Shown in pieces: positions 36,145-44,040 of a DNA stretch of 64,000 bases (positions are counted from its first letter, which is position 1; each line of letters starts with the position of its first letter). Source of the stretch: JAGSPQ01 sp038206395 (GTDB taxonomy: Bacteria; Myxococcota; Myxococcia; Myxococcales; Myxococcaceae); contig JBBRAX010000013.1 of the NCBI GenBank assembly GCA_038206395.1, positions 57,477 through 121,476 on the forward strand, read 5' to 3'. The notes beneath the pieces are model-generated. The model had not been told where the DNA came from and did not search any database. It saw nothing but the letters and a program-made list of their open reading frames with translations. The translations under genes and the position numbers were made by a program.

Positions 36145-36363
36145 ATGCCGGCAATGGCCAAGCTCCTCGTCGCGATCGCCGCGTTCTCCACCCTCGGTTA
36201 CATGGCCTACTATGCGCTCTACAAGACGAAGGTCGAGAGCCTGGAAGACCGCGTCGCCCACGCCCCGAAACGGAACCTCGAGAACGTGCGCGAGAAGGCG
36301 AAGGCGTTGGAGAAGGGCGATCAGCAACGCAACGACGACATCGAAGCGAAGACGGCGGAGTAG
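36145..36363 (+). CDS. Small single-helix membrane protein, 72 residues
   Basis: One N-terminal membrane helix (MAKLLVAIAAFSTLGYMAYY, residues 4-23) and a charged coiled-coil-like tail (KVESLEDRVAHAPKRNLENV and on). The ATG at 36145 has AAGG six bases upstream; ATG 36154 is possible. It follows the TPR gene by 170 bases. The tail could anchor a partner at the membrane. The function is unknown. The 256 bases after it hold only the hairpin at 36545. Confidence 0.6.
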   Translation: MPAMAKLLVAIAAFSTLGYMAYYALYKTKVESLEDRVAHAPKRNLENVREKAKALEKGDQQRNDDIEAKTAE

Positions 36364-36544
36364 GTCGGTGACGCTCGCTCTGAGCCGTTGGTCGGGGCTG
36401 CGCGAACGTAACTTGAACGCTCCTCGAGAACTTTCGGGATTCTAAGGACCGGATGTCAAATCAGGCGCAGAAGCCGGGCCAACCGAATCGTCGAGGGTCC
36501 ACCCTGGGAACGCGCGCGCCGGCGACTTTACGGAATTACGCGTT

Positions 36545-36567
36545 AGCCCTAATAAAAAATTAGGGCT
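36545..36567. other. A/T-rich perfect hairpin in a G/C-rich region
   Basis: AGCCCTAAT (36545-36553) pairs with ATTAGGGCT (36559-36567) around a loop of five A's. It lies 53 bases past the stop of the minus-strand fused oxidoreductase gene (36620). Its composition is strikingly unlike its surroundings. It may be a terminator for that gene, although no run of T's follows the stem. Confidence 0.45.
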
Positions 36568-36619
36568 TGGACGCACTTTGGGAAAGTCGCCGCCCGAAGC
36601 GATTCCCGGCCGCGGCCGA

Positions 36620-38866
36620 CTACTTCGGCCGAACGGCGAGGTACGGCTTGGGCCACTCAAACGAGTCGACCTTCTCGGCCTGCGCGTGCCGCGCGGTGAA
36701 GTACGGGTCAGACAGGTGCTCGCGCGCGATCGCGCAGAGGTCGGCCCGCCCCGCAGCAAGAATGCTGTTCACGTGGTCGGCGCTCAAGATTGCCCCGACC
36801 GCCATCGTCGGAAGCTGCGCACCGAAGCGGACGGCTTCCGAAAACGGCACCTGGTACATCCGCCCGTACTCAGGCTTCGACTCGGGCACGTTGCCCGCGC
36901 TCGACACGTCGATGACGTCACACCCGTGCGCCTTGAACGCCCGCGCGACTGCCACCGCGTCTTCGACCGTCATCCCGTCATCGCCCAGCCAGTCGGACGC
37001 CGAGATGCGAATGCCCAGCGGCTTCTCAGCAGGCCACACCGCGCGCACCGCGTCGAACACCTCGAGCGGGAACTTCATCCGCTTCTCCAGCGAGCCGCCG
37101 TACCCATCGGTGCGCCGGTTCGACAGCGGAGACAAGAAGCTCGACAGCAGGTAGCCGTGCGCCGCGTGAAGCTCGATGAAGTCGAACCCGGCGCTCTGCG
37201 CACGCTTCGTCGCCGCCGTGAAGTCCGCCACCACCTTCGCCAGGTCCGCCGCGTCCATTTCCTTCGGCGTGTGCCAGCCCTGGTTGAACGGAATCGCCGA
37301 CGGGCCGAACGTCTGCCACGCCCCTTCTTCCTTCGTCAGCGGCCGATCTCCTTCCCACGGCAAGCGGCAGCTCGCCTTGCGCCCCGCGTGCGCCAGCTGC
37401 ACGCCGACCTTCGCGAAGCTCTGGCCGTGAATGAAGTCGACCACCCGCTTCCACGCCGCCGTGTGCCCGTCGTTCCACAACCCCGCGCACCCGTAGGTGA
37501 TGCGGCCCTCGGGCGAGACGTCCGTCATCTCGGTCATCACCAGGCCCGCTCCGCCCATCGCGCGGCTGCCCAGGTGCACCAGGTGCCAGTCGTCGACCGT
37601 GCCTTCCTTCGCGACGTACTCACACATCGGCGACACCACCACCCGGTCGCGCAGCGCCATCCCGCGCAGCTGCAGCGGAGCGAACAGCGGCGGCGGAGCG
37701 CTCCCGTCCTTCCTCCGCGCCGTGCCCGCCTGCTCCGCGAACCACGCGTCGACCTCGCGCATCAGCTTCGGGTCGCGCGCCCGCAGGTTGTCCCACGTGA
37801 TGCGGCGGCTGCGCGTGAGCAGGTTGAAGGTGAACTGCAGCGGGTGCTGCTCGACGAAGCGGCCCGAGTTCTCGAACCACTCGAGGCTCGTCTGCGCTGC
37901 GCGCTGCAGCTTCAACGTCTCGAGCTGCCTCTCTTCCTGGTAGGCTGCCAGCACCGCCGGCAGCTCAGGCTTCGCCGTGCCGTGCCGCTGAAATGCCGCC
38001 GCCAGCGCAATCGCATCTTCCATCGCGAGCTTGGTGCCGCTGCCGATCGAGAAGTGCGCCGTGTGCACCGCGTCGCCCATCAACACCACGTTCTCGTGAA
38101 ACCACTGCTCGCAGCGAATGGTCGGAAACGTGCGCCAGATGGACTTATTGGCGAGCAGCTTGTGGCCGCCCAGCTCTTCCGCGAACAGCCCCTCGAGAAA
38201 CGCGACGCTCTGCGCTTCCGACATCGTGTCGAGGCCGGCCTTCTTCCAGACCTCTTCGCGGCACTCGACAATCCACGTCGAGAGCTTGTCTTCGAACGGG
38301 TACGCGTGAACCTGAAACAGCCCGTGCGGCGTGTTCTTGAAGACGAAGGTGAAGGCCTTCAGCGGCTTGTCCGTGCCGAGCCAGGTGAACTTGCACTTGC
38401 GCCAGTCAATCGTCGGCTTGAACACCGCGGCGTGCTTGTCGCGCATCGGGCTGTGAACGCCGTCCGCAACGACGACGAGGTCGGCCGCGGGAAGATTGTC
38501 GGGGGTGACGTCGCTCTGGAACTGCAGCGTCACGCCGACCTGGGTGCAGCGCTCTTGAAGAATCGTCAACAGGTGCCGGCGCGAGAGGCCGCAGAAGCCG
38601 TGCCCCGTCGAAGTGACGCAGGTGCCGCCGTAGTACGTCTCGATGTCGTCCCAGTACTTGAAGCTGGCTTCAATCTTTTCGTAGCTCGGCGCATCGGCCT
38701 CTTGAAACCGGCCCAGCGTCTCTTCTGAGAACACGACGCCCCAGCCGAAGGTGTCGTTGGCGCGGTTCTTCTCGTGCACCGTGATGTCCGACTCGGGAAA
38801 CGCCTTCTTCATCAACAGCGAGAAGTAGAGGCCCGAGGGCCCTCCACCGATGACGACAATCTTCAT
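36620..38866 (-). CDS. Fused FAD monooxygenase and old-yellow-enzyme reductase (2-aminobenzoyl-CoA / salicylyl-CoA type)
   Basis: 748 residues with two flavin domains. The N-terminal half (1-370) is a single-component aromatic monooxygenase: GxGxxG motif VVIGGGPSGLYFSLLMKK, DG motif LVVVADGVHSP, and the GD motif VLMGDAVHTAHFSIGSG. The C-terminal half (about 385-740) is an NADH:flavin oxidoreductase of the old-yellow-enzyme class: VVSPMCEY, QLAHAGRKAS, ELHAAHGYLLSSFLSPLSN and RADLCAIAREHLSDPYF. This architecture is that of 2-aminobenzoyl-CoA monooxygenase/reductase and annotated salicylyl-CoA 5-hydroxylases; it hydroxylates and reduces the ring of an aromatic CoA thioester. No CoA ligase or ring-cleavage gene is nearby. 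The start overlaps the cyclase stop by 4 bases. Confidence 0.88.
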   Translation of the reverse strand: MKIVVIGGGPSGLYFSLLMKKAFPESDITVHEKNRANDTFGWGVVFSEETLGRFQEADAPSYEKIEASFKYWDDIETYYGGTCVTSTGHGFCGLSRRHLLTILQERCTQVGVTLQFQSDVTPDNLPAADLVVVADGVHSPMRDKHAAVFKPTIDWRKCKFTWLGTDKPLKAFTFVFKNTPHGLFQVHAYPFEDKLSTWIVECREEVWKKAGLDTMSEAQSVAFLEGLFAEELGGHKLLANKSIWRTFPTIRCEQWFHENVVLMGDAVHTAHFSIGSGTKLAMEDAIALAAAFQRHGTAKPELPAVLAAYQEERQLETLKLQRAAQTSLEWFENSGRFVEQHPLQFTFNLLTRSRRITWDNLRARDPKLMREVDAWFAEQAGTARRKDGSAPPPLFAPLQLRGMALRDRVVVSPMCEYVAKEGTVDDWHLVHLGSRAMGGAGLVMTEMTDVSPEGRITYGCAGLWNDGHTAAWKRVVDFIHGQSFAKVGVQLAHAGRKASCRLPWEGDRPLTKEEGAWQTFGPSAIPFNQGWHTPKEMDAADLAKVVADFTAATKRAQSAGFDFIELHAAHGYLLSSFLSPLSNRRTDGYGGSLEKRMKFPLEVFDAVRAVWPAEKPLGIRISASDWLGDDGMTVEDAVAVARAFKAHGCDVIDVSSAGNVPESKPEYGRMYQVPFSEAVRFGAQLPTMAVGAILSADHVNSILAAGRADLCAIAREHLSDPYFTARHAQAEKVDSFEWPKPYLAVRPK

Positions 38867-40134
38867 GGCGCTCCCGCGTAACCGCGCACCGCGTACACGA
38901 CCACCGCTTCGCCGCGGCCCTTCACGTGCTCTTCGCCGACGCGGTCACCCGTGAAGCGCTGGCCACCCGCCTGCCAGGCGCTCTGACTGGCGAGAATGTC
39001 GGTGCCCAGCTGCTTGGTGAGGCCCTCGATGCGCGAGGCGAGGTTCACTGCGTCACCGATGACCGTGTACTCGCGCTGGTCGGCCCCGCCCAACATGCCC
39101 GCCGCGACGACGCCCGTGTGAACGCCGATGCCGATCTTGAACCCCGCGATGCCCGCCTTTTCGCGGTCGGCGTTCAGCTCGACCATCTTCGTCCGCATGT
39201 CGATCGCGGCCTTGATCGCGCGCTCGGCGTGGTCCGTCTGGTGATCCGGCACGCCCCACACCGCGAGCAGCCCATCGCCCAGGAACTTGTTCAGCATGCC
39301 CTCGTGGCCGCGGACGATTTGGCCCATGTGCCCGAAGTAGACGTCGAGGAACTCGAGCACCGCCTTGGGCGGCATGTTCTCGCTCATCGTGGTGAAGCTG
39401 CGGATGTCGCTGAACAGCACAGTCACTTCGCGCTGCACCGGCTGCAGCGAATCGCCGCCCGACGCGAGCACGCGATCGACCACCTGCCGGGGAAGAAAGC
39501 GCGACAGGTTCTCGCGGCGGCGAATCTCTTCGAACATCGTGCGCGTGCGGCGGTTGGTGAAGGCGATCAACATCCCCAACGCGAACAGGCAGCTGCACGA
39601 GAACATCGTCCACACCGGGTCGGCCCAGCCCTGCCAGTACGCAATCGCCGCCACCGCCACCATCGACAGCAGCGTCGACGTCACGACGTGAAGCATCCGC
39701 GCGCGCGCGACCGAGAAGCTGATCAACAGCGCAAAGGTGGCGACCACGATTTCCGGGTGCGGTGTCTCGCCCAGCGTCTTCGCGATGTACGTCTGCCCGA
39801 CGAAGAAGCCCGCGTCGACGAAGATGAAGCTGAAGGGAATCCACGTCGCGTGCTTCAGCGACGGCTTCATCTTTCGGTGCACCACCCACACCGTGACGGC
39901 GGTGAACGTGAAGTAGGTGAGCACCAGCAGCTGCCGCGAAAGACTCGCAGGCAGCTCAGTGTTGGTGAGCCGCGCAACGACGGCGGTGGCCGCTCCGATG
40001 AGCAGCAGCATCGCGAGCCGCGCCCACGCCACCGCCCTTTCCCCAATCAACGCGCTCTGCGCCAGCACCAGGTCTTCGGCGTGGCTCTGCTCGAGGCGAA
40101 TCTGGGTGACGGTGACGCTCTTCTCCTTCGCCAT
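38863..40134 (-). CDS. Membrane-bound class III adenylate/guanylate cyclase
   Basis: 423 residues. Five or six membrane helices at about 38-215 (LAMLLLIGAATAVVARLTNT, FIFVDAGFFVGQTYIA and others). A short linker (NLSRFLPRQVVDRVLA) follows, then the cyclase catalytic domain at about 230-415: VTVLFSDIRSFTTMSE (metal Asp), LNKFLGDGLLAVWGVP (second metal Asp), GIGVHTGVVAAGMLGGADQR and YTVIGDAVNLASRIEGLTKQ. Metal and transition-state residues appear intact. It makes cAMP or cGMP; the Lys/Asp pair that sets adenine specificity needs structural alignment. The start overlaps the ettA stop by one base, and its stop overlaps the next gene by 4 bases, so the three are an operon. Confidence 0.93.
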   Translation of the reverse strand: MAKEKSVTVTQIRLEQSHAEDLVLAQSALIGERAVAWARLAMLLLIGAATAVVARLTNTELPASLSRQLLVLTYFTFTAVTVWVVHRKMKPSLKHATWIPFSFIFVDAGFFVGQTYIAKTLGETPHPEIVVATFALLISFSVARARMLHVVTSTLLSMVAVAAIAYWQGWADPVWTMFSCSCLFALGMLIAFTNRRTRTMFEEIRRRENLSRFLPRQVVDRVLASGGDSLQPVQREVTVLFSDIRSFTTMSENMPPKAVLEFLDVYFGHMGQIVRGHEGMLNKFLGDGLLAVWGVPDHQTDHAERAIKAAIDMRTKMVELNADREKAGIAGFKIGIGVHTGVVAAGMLGGADQREYTVIGDAVNLASRIEGLTKQLGTDILASQSAWQAGGQRFTGDRVGEEHVKGRGEAVVVYAVRGYAGAP

Positions 40135-41810
40135 TACTTGCGTACCAGCGGGCGATACTTGATTCGCTTCGGCATCAGCGCGTCGGCGCCCAGCCGCTTC
40201 TTCTTGTCTTCCTCGTAGTCCTGGAAGTTCCCTTCGAACCAGAACGCCTTGCTGTCGCCCTCGAACGCGAGGATGTGCGTCGCGACGCGGTCGAGGAACC
40301 AGCGGTCGTGGCTGATGATGACCGCGCAGCCCGCGAACCCTTCGAGCCCTTCTTCGAGGCTTCGCAGCGTCTCGACGTCGAGGTCGTTGGTCGGCTCGTC
40401 CAGCAGCAGCAGGTTGCCGTTCTCTTTGAGCAGCTTTGCGAGGTGCACACGGTTGCGCTCGCCGCCCGACAGGTCTTTCACCCGCTTCTGCTGGTCGGCG
40501 CCCTTGAAGGCGAAGCCCGCAAGGTACGCGCGCGACTGGACGATGCGGCCGCCCAGGTCGAGCTGGTCGAGCCCGCCCGAGATTTCGGTGAACACCGAGT
40601 TCTCGCCGTTCAGCGCGTCGCGCGACTGGTCGACGTACGCAATCTTCACCGTCTCACCAATCTTCAGCTCGCCTGAGTCCGGCTTCTCGAGGCCCAGCAG
40701 CATCCGGAACAGCGTCGTCTTGCCCGCACCGTTGGGCCCAATGACGCCGACGATGCCGTTGGGCGGGAGCTTGAACGAGAGGTCATCGACCAACAGGCGG
40801 TCACCGAAGCTCTTGCGCAGGTTCTTCACCTCGATGACGAGGCCGCCGAGCTTGGGCCCGGGCGGAATGTAGATTTCACCCGTGCCCTCGCGCTTCGCCT
40901 CTCGCTGCTGCTGCTCGACCATTTCCTCGTAGCGAGACAGGCGCGCCTTGCCCTTCGCCTGCCGCGCCTTCTGCGACGAGTTGACCCACGCCAGCTCGCG
41001 CGAGAGGAACTTCTGCCGCGACGATTCCGTCTTCTCTTCCTGCTGCAGCCGCTTCTGCTTCTGGTCGAGCCAGCTGCTGTAGTTGCCCTTCCACGGAACA
41101 CCCTCGCCCTTGTCGAGCTCGAGAATCCAGCCGGCGACGTTGTCGAGGAAGTAGCGGTCGTGGGTGATGGACACGACGGTGCCCGGGTATTCCTTCAAGT
41201 GCTGCTCGAGCCACGCCACCGACTCGGCGTCGAGGTGGTTGGTCGGCTCGTCCAGCAGCAGCAGGTCGGGCTTCTCGAGAAGAATTCGACACAGCGCCAC
41301 GCGCCGCTTCTCACCGCCTGACAGCTTGTCGACCTTCGCGTCGCTGGGCGGGCAGCGCAGCGCGTCCATCGCAATCTCGAGCTTCCTTTCGATTTCCCAG
41401 CCGTTCGACGCGTCGATCTTGTCCTGCAAGCGCGCCTGCTCGGCGAGCAGCTTGTCGAAGTCAGCGTCGGGCAGCCCCATCGCGTCCGAGACTTCGTTGA
41501 AGCGCTTCAGCAGGTCCGTAATCGGCTTTACCCCCAGCTCGACGTTGCCCTTCACGTCCAGCGTCGGGTCTAGCTGCGGCTCTTGCTGCAGAAAGCCGAC
41601 CCGCACCTTCGGGTCCGCGCGGGCCGTGCCCATGAACTCGTTGTCGAGCCCCGCCATGATGCGCAGCAGCGTCGACTTTCCTGAGCCGTTCGGCCCGATG
41701 ACGCCAATCTTCGCGCCCGGGAAGAACGACAGCCAGATGCCCTTGAGAATCTCTTTTCCGCCCTTCACCTTGCGGAGGTCCTGCATGGTGAAAATGAAGT
41801 TATCGGCCAT
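40134..41810 (-). CDS. ettA: Energy-dependent translational throttle ABC-F ATPase
   Basis: 558 residues. EttA binds the ribosomal E site and gates elongation by ATP/ADP ratio. Two ABC cassettes with Walker A GPNGSGKST (domain 1) and GPNGAGKTT (domain 2), signatures LSGGEKRRVALC and LSGGERNRVHLA, and Walker B LLLLDEPTNHLD / LLLLDEPTNDLD. The linker arm (VNSSQKARQAKGKARLSRYE) and C-terminal RIKYRPLVRK match EttA. The ATG at 41810 was chosen because MADNFIFTMQDLRKVK is the family N-terminus. Promoter DNA lies toward the 72-bp duplication at 41876. It is the first gene of a run with the cyclase and the fused oxidoreductase. Confidence 0.96.
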   Translation of the reverse strand: MADNFIFTMQDLRKVKGGKEILKGIWLSFFPGAKIGVIGPNGSGKSTLLRIMAGLDNEFMGTARADPKVRVGFLQQEPQLDPTLDVKGNVELGVKPITDLLKRFNEVSDAMGLPDADFDKLLAEQARLQDKIDASNGWEIERKLEIAMDALRCPPSDAKVDKLSGGEKRRVALCRILLEKPDLLLLDEPTNHLDAESVAWLEQHLKEYPGTVVSITHDRYFLDNVAGWILELDKGEGVPWKGNYSSWLDQKQKRLQQEEKTESSRQKFLSRELAWVNSSQKARQAKGKARLSRYEEMVEQQQREAKREGTGEIYIPPGPKLGGLVIEVKNLRKSFGDRLLVDDLSFKLPPNGIVGVIGPNGAGKTTLFRMLLGLEKPDSGELKIGETVKIAYVDQSRDALNGENSVFTEISGGLDQLDLGGRIVQSRAYLAGFAFKGADQQKRVKDLSGGERNRVHLAKLLKENGNLLLLDEPTNDLDVETLRSLEEGLEGFAGCAVIISHDRWFLDRVATHILAFEGDSKAFWFEGNFQDYEEDKKKRLGADALMPKRIKYRPLVRK

Positions 41811-41875
41811 GTCCGGCAGATAGGCAGCCTCCCCCCCAAATCTCAAGCACCGCGGGGGTTTGCACTGCCAACTGG

Positions 41876-42019
41876 CTGTCTTGATTGGGCCGCTCGCTCG
41901 GCTGCGGGTCCCATGCGGGACCCGCTACTGCGCCTCTCTGTGCGGCCCTGTCTTGTTTGGGCCGCTCGCTCGGCTGCGGGTCCCATGCGGGACCCGCTAC
42001 TGCGCCTCTCTGTGCGGCC
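41876..42019. repeat. 72-bp tandem duplication with internal hairpin
   Basis: Two adjacent copies (41876-41947 and 41948-42019) differ at one base. Each contains GCGGGTCCC and GGGACCCGC separated by ATGC, a strong hairpin. The array fills most of the divergent gap between ettA (start 41810) and the lipase-like gene (start 42037). Confidence 0.9.
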
Positions 42020-42036
42020 GGGCTATAGGGTTGCAG

Positions 42037-44037
42037 ATGATCCGATGCGCACTCGGGGTTCTTCTCTTGACGGTGGGCTGCACAGGCGGCGGCAGCGACG
42101 CCTTCGTCTCGCGGGATACGAAGGCCGTCTTCGAGCCTGGCACCACCAACTTCTGGTCGCTGCCTTTTCCGTCTGACCTGCGCCGCCAGGCCGATGGCAG
42201 CTTCAACCTCGAGCGCTACCCCGGCAAACGGTCGGCCCTCGTCGACATGTGGCTCAAGGCGGCCGAGGCGCGGCTCACCGGCTGGGGCGTCACCTCGGGC
42301 ATCTTCTTCACCACCAGCGGCAAGCTCGACCCGGCGTCGTTTCCCACCGCGGCCCAGTCGTTGGACGCCGAAGCGGCCGTCTACCTCGTCGACGTCGACG
42401 CCGCGTCTCCCGACTACGGCAAGCGCCTGCCGGTGAACGTCAGCTTCAACGCCGACGCCGAAGAGCTGTCGCCCGCGAACCTGCTCGAGGTCATCCCCGT
42501 CTACGGCCACGTGCGCCGCCCGCTGACGACGTACGCGGTGGTGGTGACCGACAAGGTAAAGGACGCCGCGGGCAAGCCGCTGGGGCGCTCGCTCTCTTTT
42601 CACAACGCGCTGCTGAAGACGGCCGAGGCCAACGCCGATGCCGCCCAGGCGTTCGAGCCGCTGCGCGTGTGGCTTACGAAAGAGAAGCGCGATGTCTCGA
42701 AGGTGGTGGCCGCGACGGTGTTCAAGACCTTCGACCCTTCGGCGACCTTGCGAAAGCTGGCCGACTGGGTCGAGAAAGAGCCCGCTCCCAAGGTCGATGC
42801 GCAGTGGAAACTCGAGGACAATTTTCAGAGCTACCAGTGGGTGTCGGGCCTCTACACGGTGCCGCAGGTTCAGTCGGGCGACCGGCCGGGCCTCGGGCGG
42901 ATTGTGTACGACGACGCGGGCACGCCGAAGCGCGTCGGCGAGCAGCAGATGCGACTGGCGCTCACGATTCCGAAGTCGCCGATGCCCGCCGCGGGCTACC
43001 CGCTGATGATTTACTTCCATGGCTCCGGCGGTGAGTGGCGAGAGGCCATCGACCGTGGGCCGCGGCCGCAGAAGAAGGAATACCGGGACATGGAGCCTCC
43101 GCTGGGCTCGGGTCCGGCCGAGTTCCTCGCGCGCCGCGGCATCGCCGCGCTCGGCTTCGACTTCCCGCTGCATGGCGGCCGCAAGACGCCCCCCGACACC
43201 TCGGGCCTCGAGCTCTACAACCTGTTCGGCAACATCGAAGTCACCATCGACAACATGCAGGTGGGAGCGATGGAGGTCGTCTACCTCACCCGCCTCATCC
43301 CCAAAATCGAAGTGCCCGCGTCGCTGTCGCCCAACTTCAACGCCAACGGAGCGGCCGACGGTCTCATCCGCTTCGACTCCTCCCGCCTGAGCGCGATGGG
43401 CCACTCGATGGGCAGCACCTTCGGCATCCCCATCGCGACGGTCGACCCCCGCATCCAGGGCTACGTCTTCTCAGGCGCCGGCGGCAGCCTCGTCGAGATT
43501 GCGAACAGCGCGCTCGAGCCGGTCGAGCTCAAGCCCTTCATCGAGCTGCTGATTGACTCGACAGGCGCGCAGAAGCTTCGCCGCAGCCACCCGATGCTCC
43601 ACCTGTTCCAGAACCTGTGGGACCTCGCGGACCCTTCGGCGAAAGCACGGCACGTCGCTGCCGAGCCCCACCCGGGCCACACCCCGAAGCCCTTCTTCAT
43701 GACCGCCGGTATTCGCGACGGCTACTTCCACCCGAACGCCGAGACCGCCACCGCCGTCTCGCTGCACGCGACCGAGACGGGGGCCGAGGTCGACCCGACG
43801 ATTCCCGCCTCGATGGCGCTCGCCGGCCGCACCACCGTGCCGTACCCGATCGAGAAGAACTTGAACGGCGTCACCGGCGGCATCGTGCAGTACCCGGCGC
43901 CCTTCGAGCTCGGGCACTACGTCGCCTTCGACATGCCCGAGGTGCAGCAGCAGTACACCTGCTTCCTTTTGGGCGTGGGCACCGCGGCGGGGCCGAAGAT
44001 TGCGGCAGCCAGCGGCAGCGACACCGTCTGCCCGTAG
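42037..44037 (+). CDS. Lipoprotein with alpha/beta hydrolase (lipase-like) domain
   Basis: 666 residues. Signal peptide with lipobox LLTVGC (Cys 15). The N-terminal half (about 30-330) is a beta-rich domain (EPGTTNFWSLPFPSDLRRQA; FFTTSGKLDPASFPTA) like that of VolA-type bacterial surface lipases. The C-terminal hydrolase has LMIYFHGSGGEWREA (oxyanion region), the nucleophile elbow AMGHSMGSTFG (GxSxG), and a late His in the FELGHYVAF strand. This gives a plausible Ser-Asp-His triad for an esterase or lipase at the outer surface. The ATG at 42037 has no strong ribosome site in view. It faces ettA across a duplicated hairpin array. Confidence 0.82.
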   Translation: MIRCALGVLLLTVGCTGGGSDAFVSRDTKAVFEPGTTNFWSLPFPSDLRRQADGSFNLERYPGKRSALVDMWLKAAEARLTGWGVTSGIFFTTSGKLDPASFPTAAQSLDAEAAVYLVDVDAASPDYGKRLPVNVSFNADAEELSPANLLEVIPVYGHVRRPLTTYAVVVTDKVKDAAGKPLGRSLSFHNALLKTAEANADAAQAFEPLRVWLTKEKRDVSKVVAATVFKTFDPSATLRKLADWVEKEPAPKVDAQWKLEDNFQSYQWVSGLYTVPQVQSGDRPGLGRIVYDDAGTPKRVGEQQMRLALTIPKSPMPAAGYPLMIYFHGSGGEWREAIDRGPRPQKKEYRDMEPPLGSGPAEFLARRGIAALGFDFPLHGGRKTPPDTSGLELYNLFGNIEVTIDNMQVGAMEVVYLTRLIPKIEVPASLSPNFNANGAADGLIRFDSSRLSAMGHSMGSTFGIPIATVDPRIQGYVFSGAGGSLVEIANSALEPVELKPFIELLIDSTGAQKLRRSHPMLHLFQNLWDLADPSAKARHVAAEPHPGHTPKPFFMTAGIRDGYFHPNAETATAVSLHATETGAEVDPTIPASMALAGRTTVPYPIEKNLNGVTGGIVQYPAPFELGHYVAFDMPEVQQQYTCFLLGVGTAAGPKIAAASGSDTVCP

Positions 44038-44040
44038 AGG

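Noticed and set aside
36578..38728. Long plus-strand frame over the fused oxidoreductase
   Set aside because: Arg/His-rich shadow; the minus-strand frame has clear flavin motifs.
41876..42019. CRISPR-like repeat
   Set aside because: Only two adjacent copies with no spacers.
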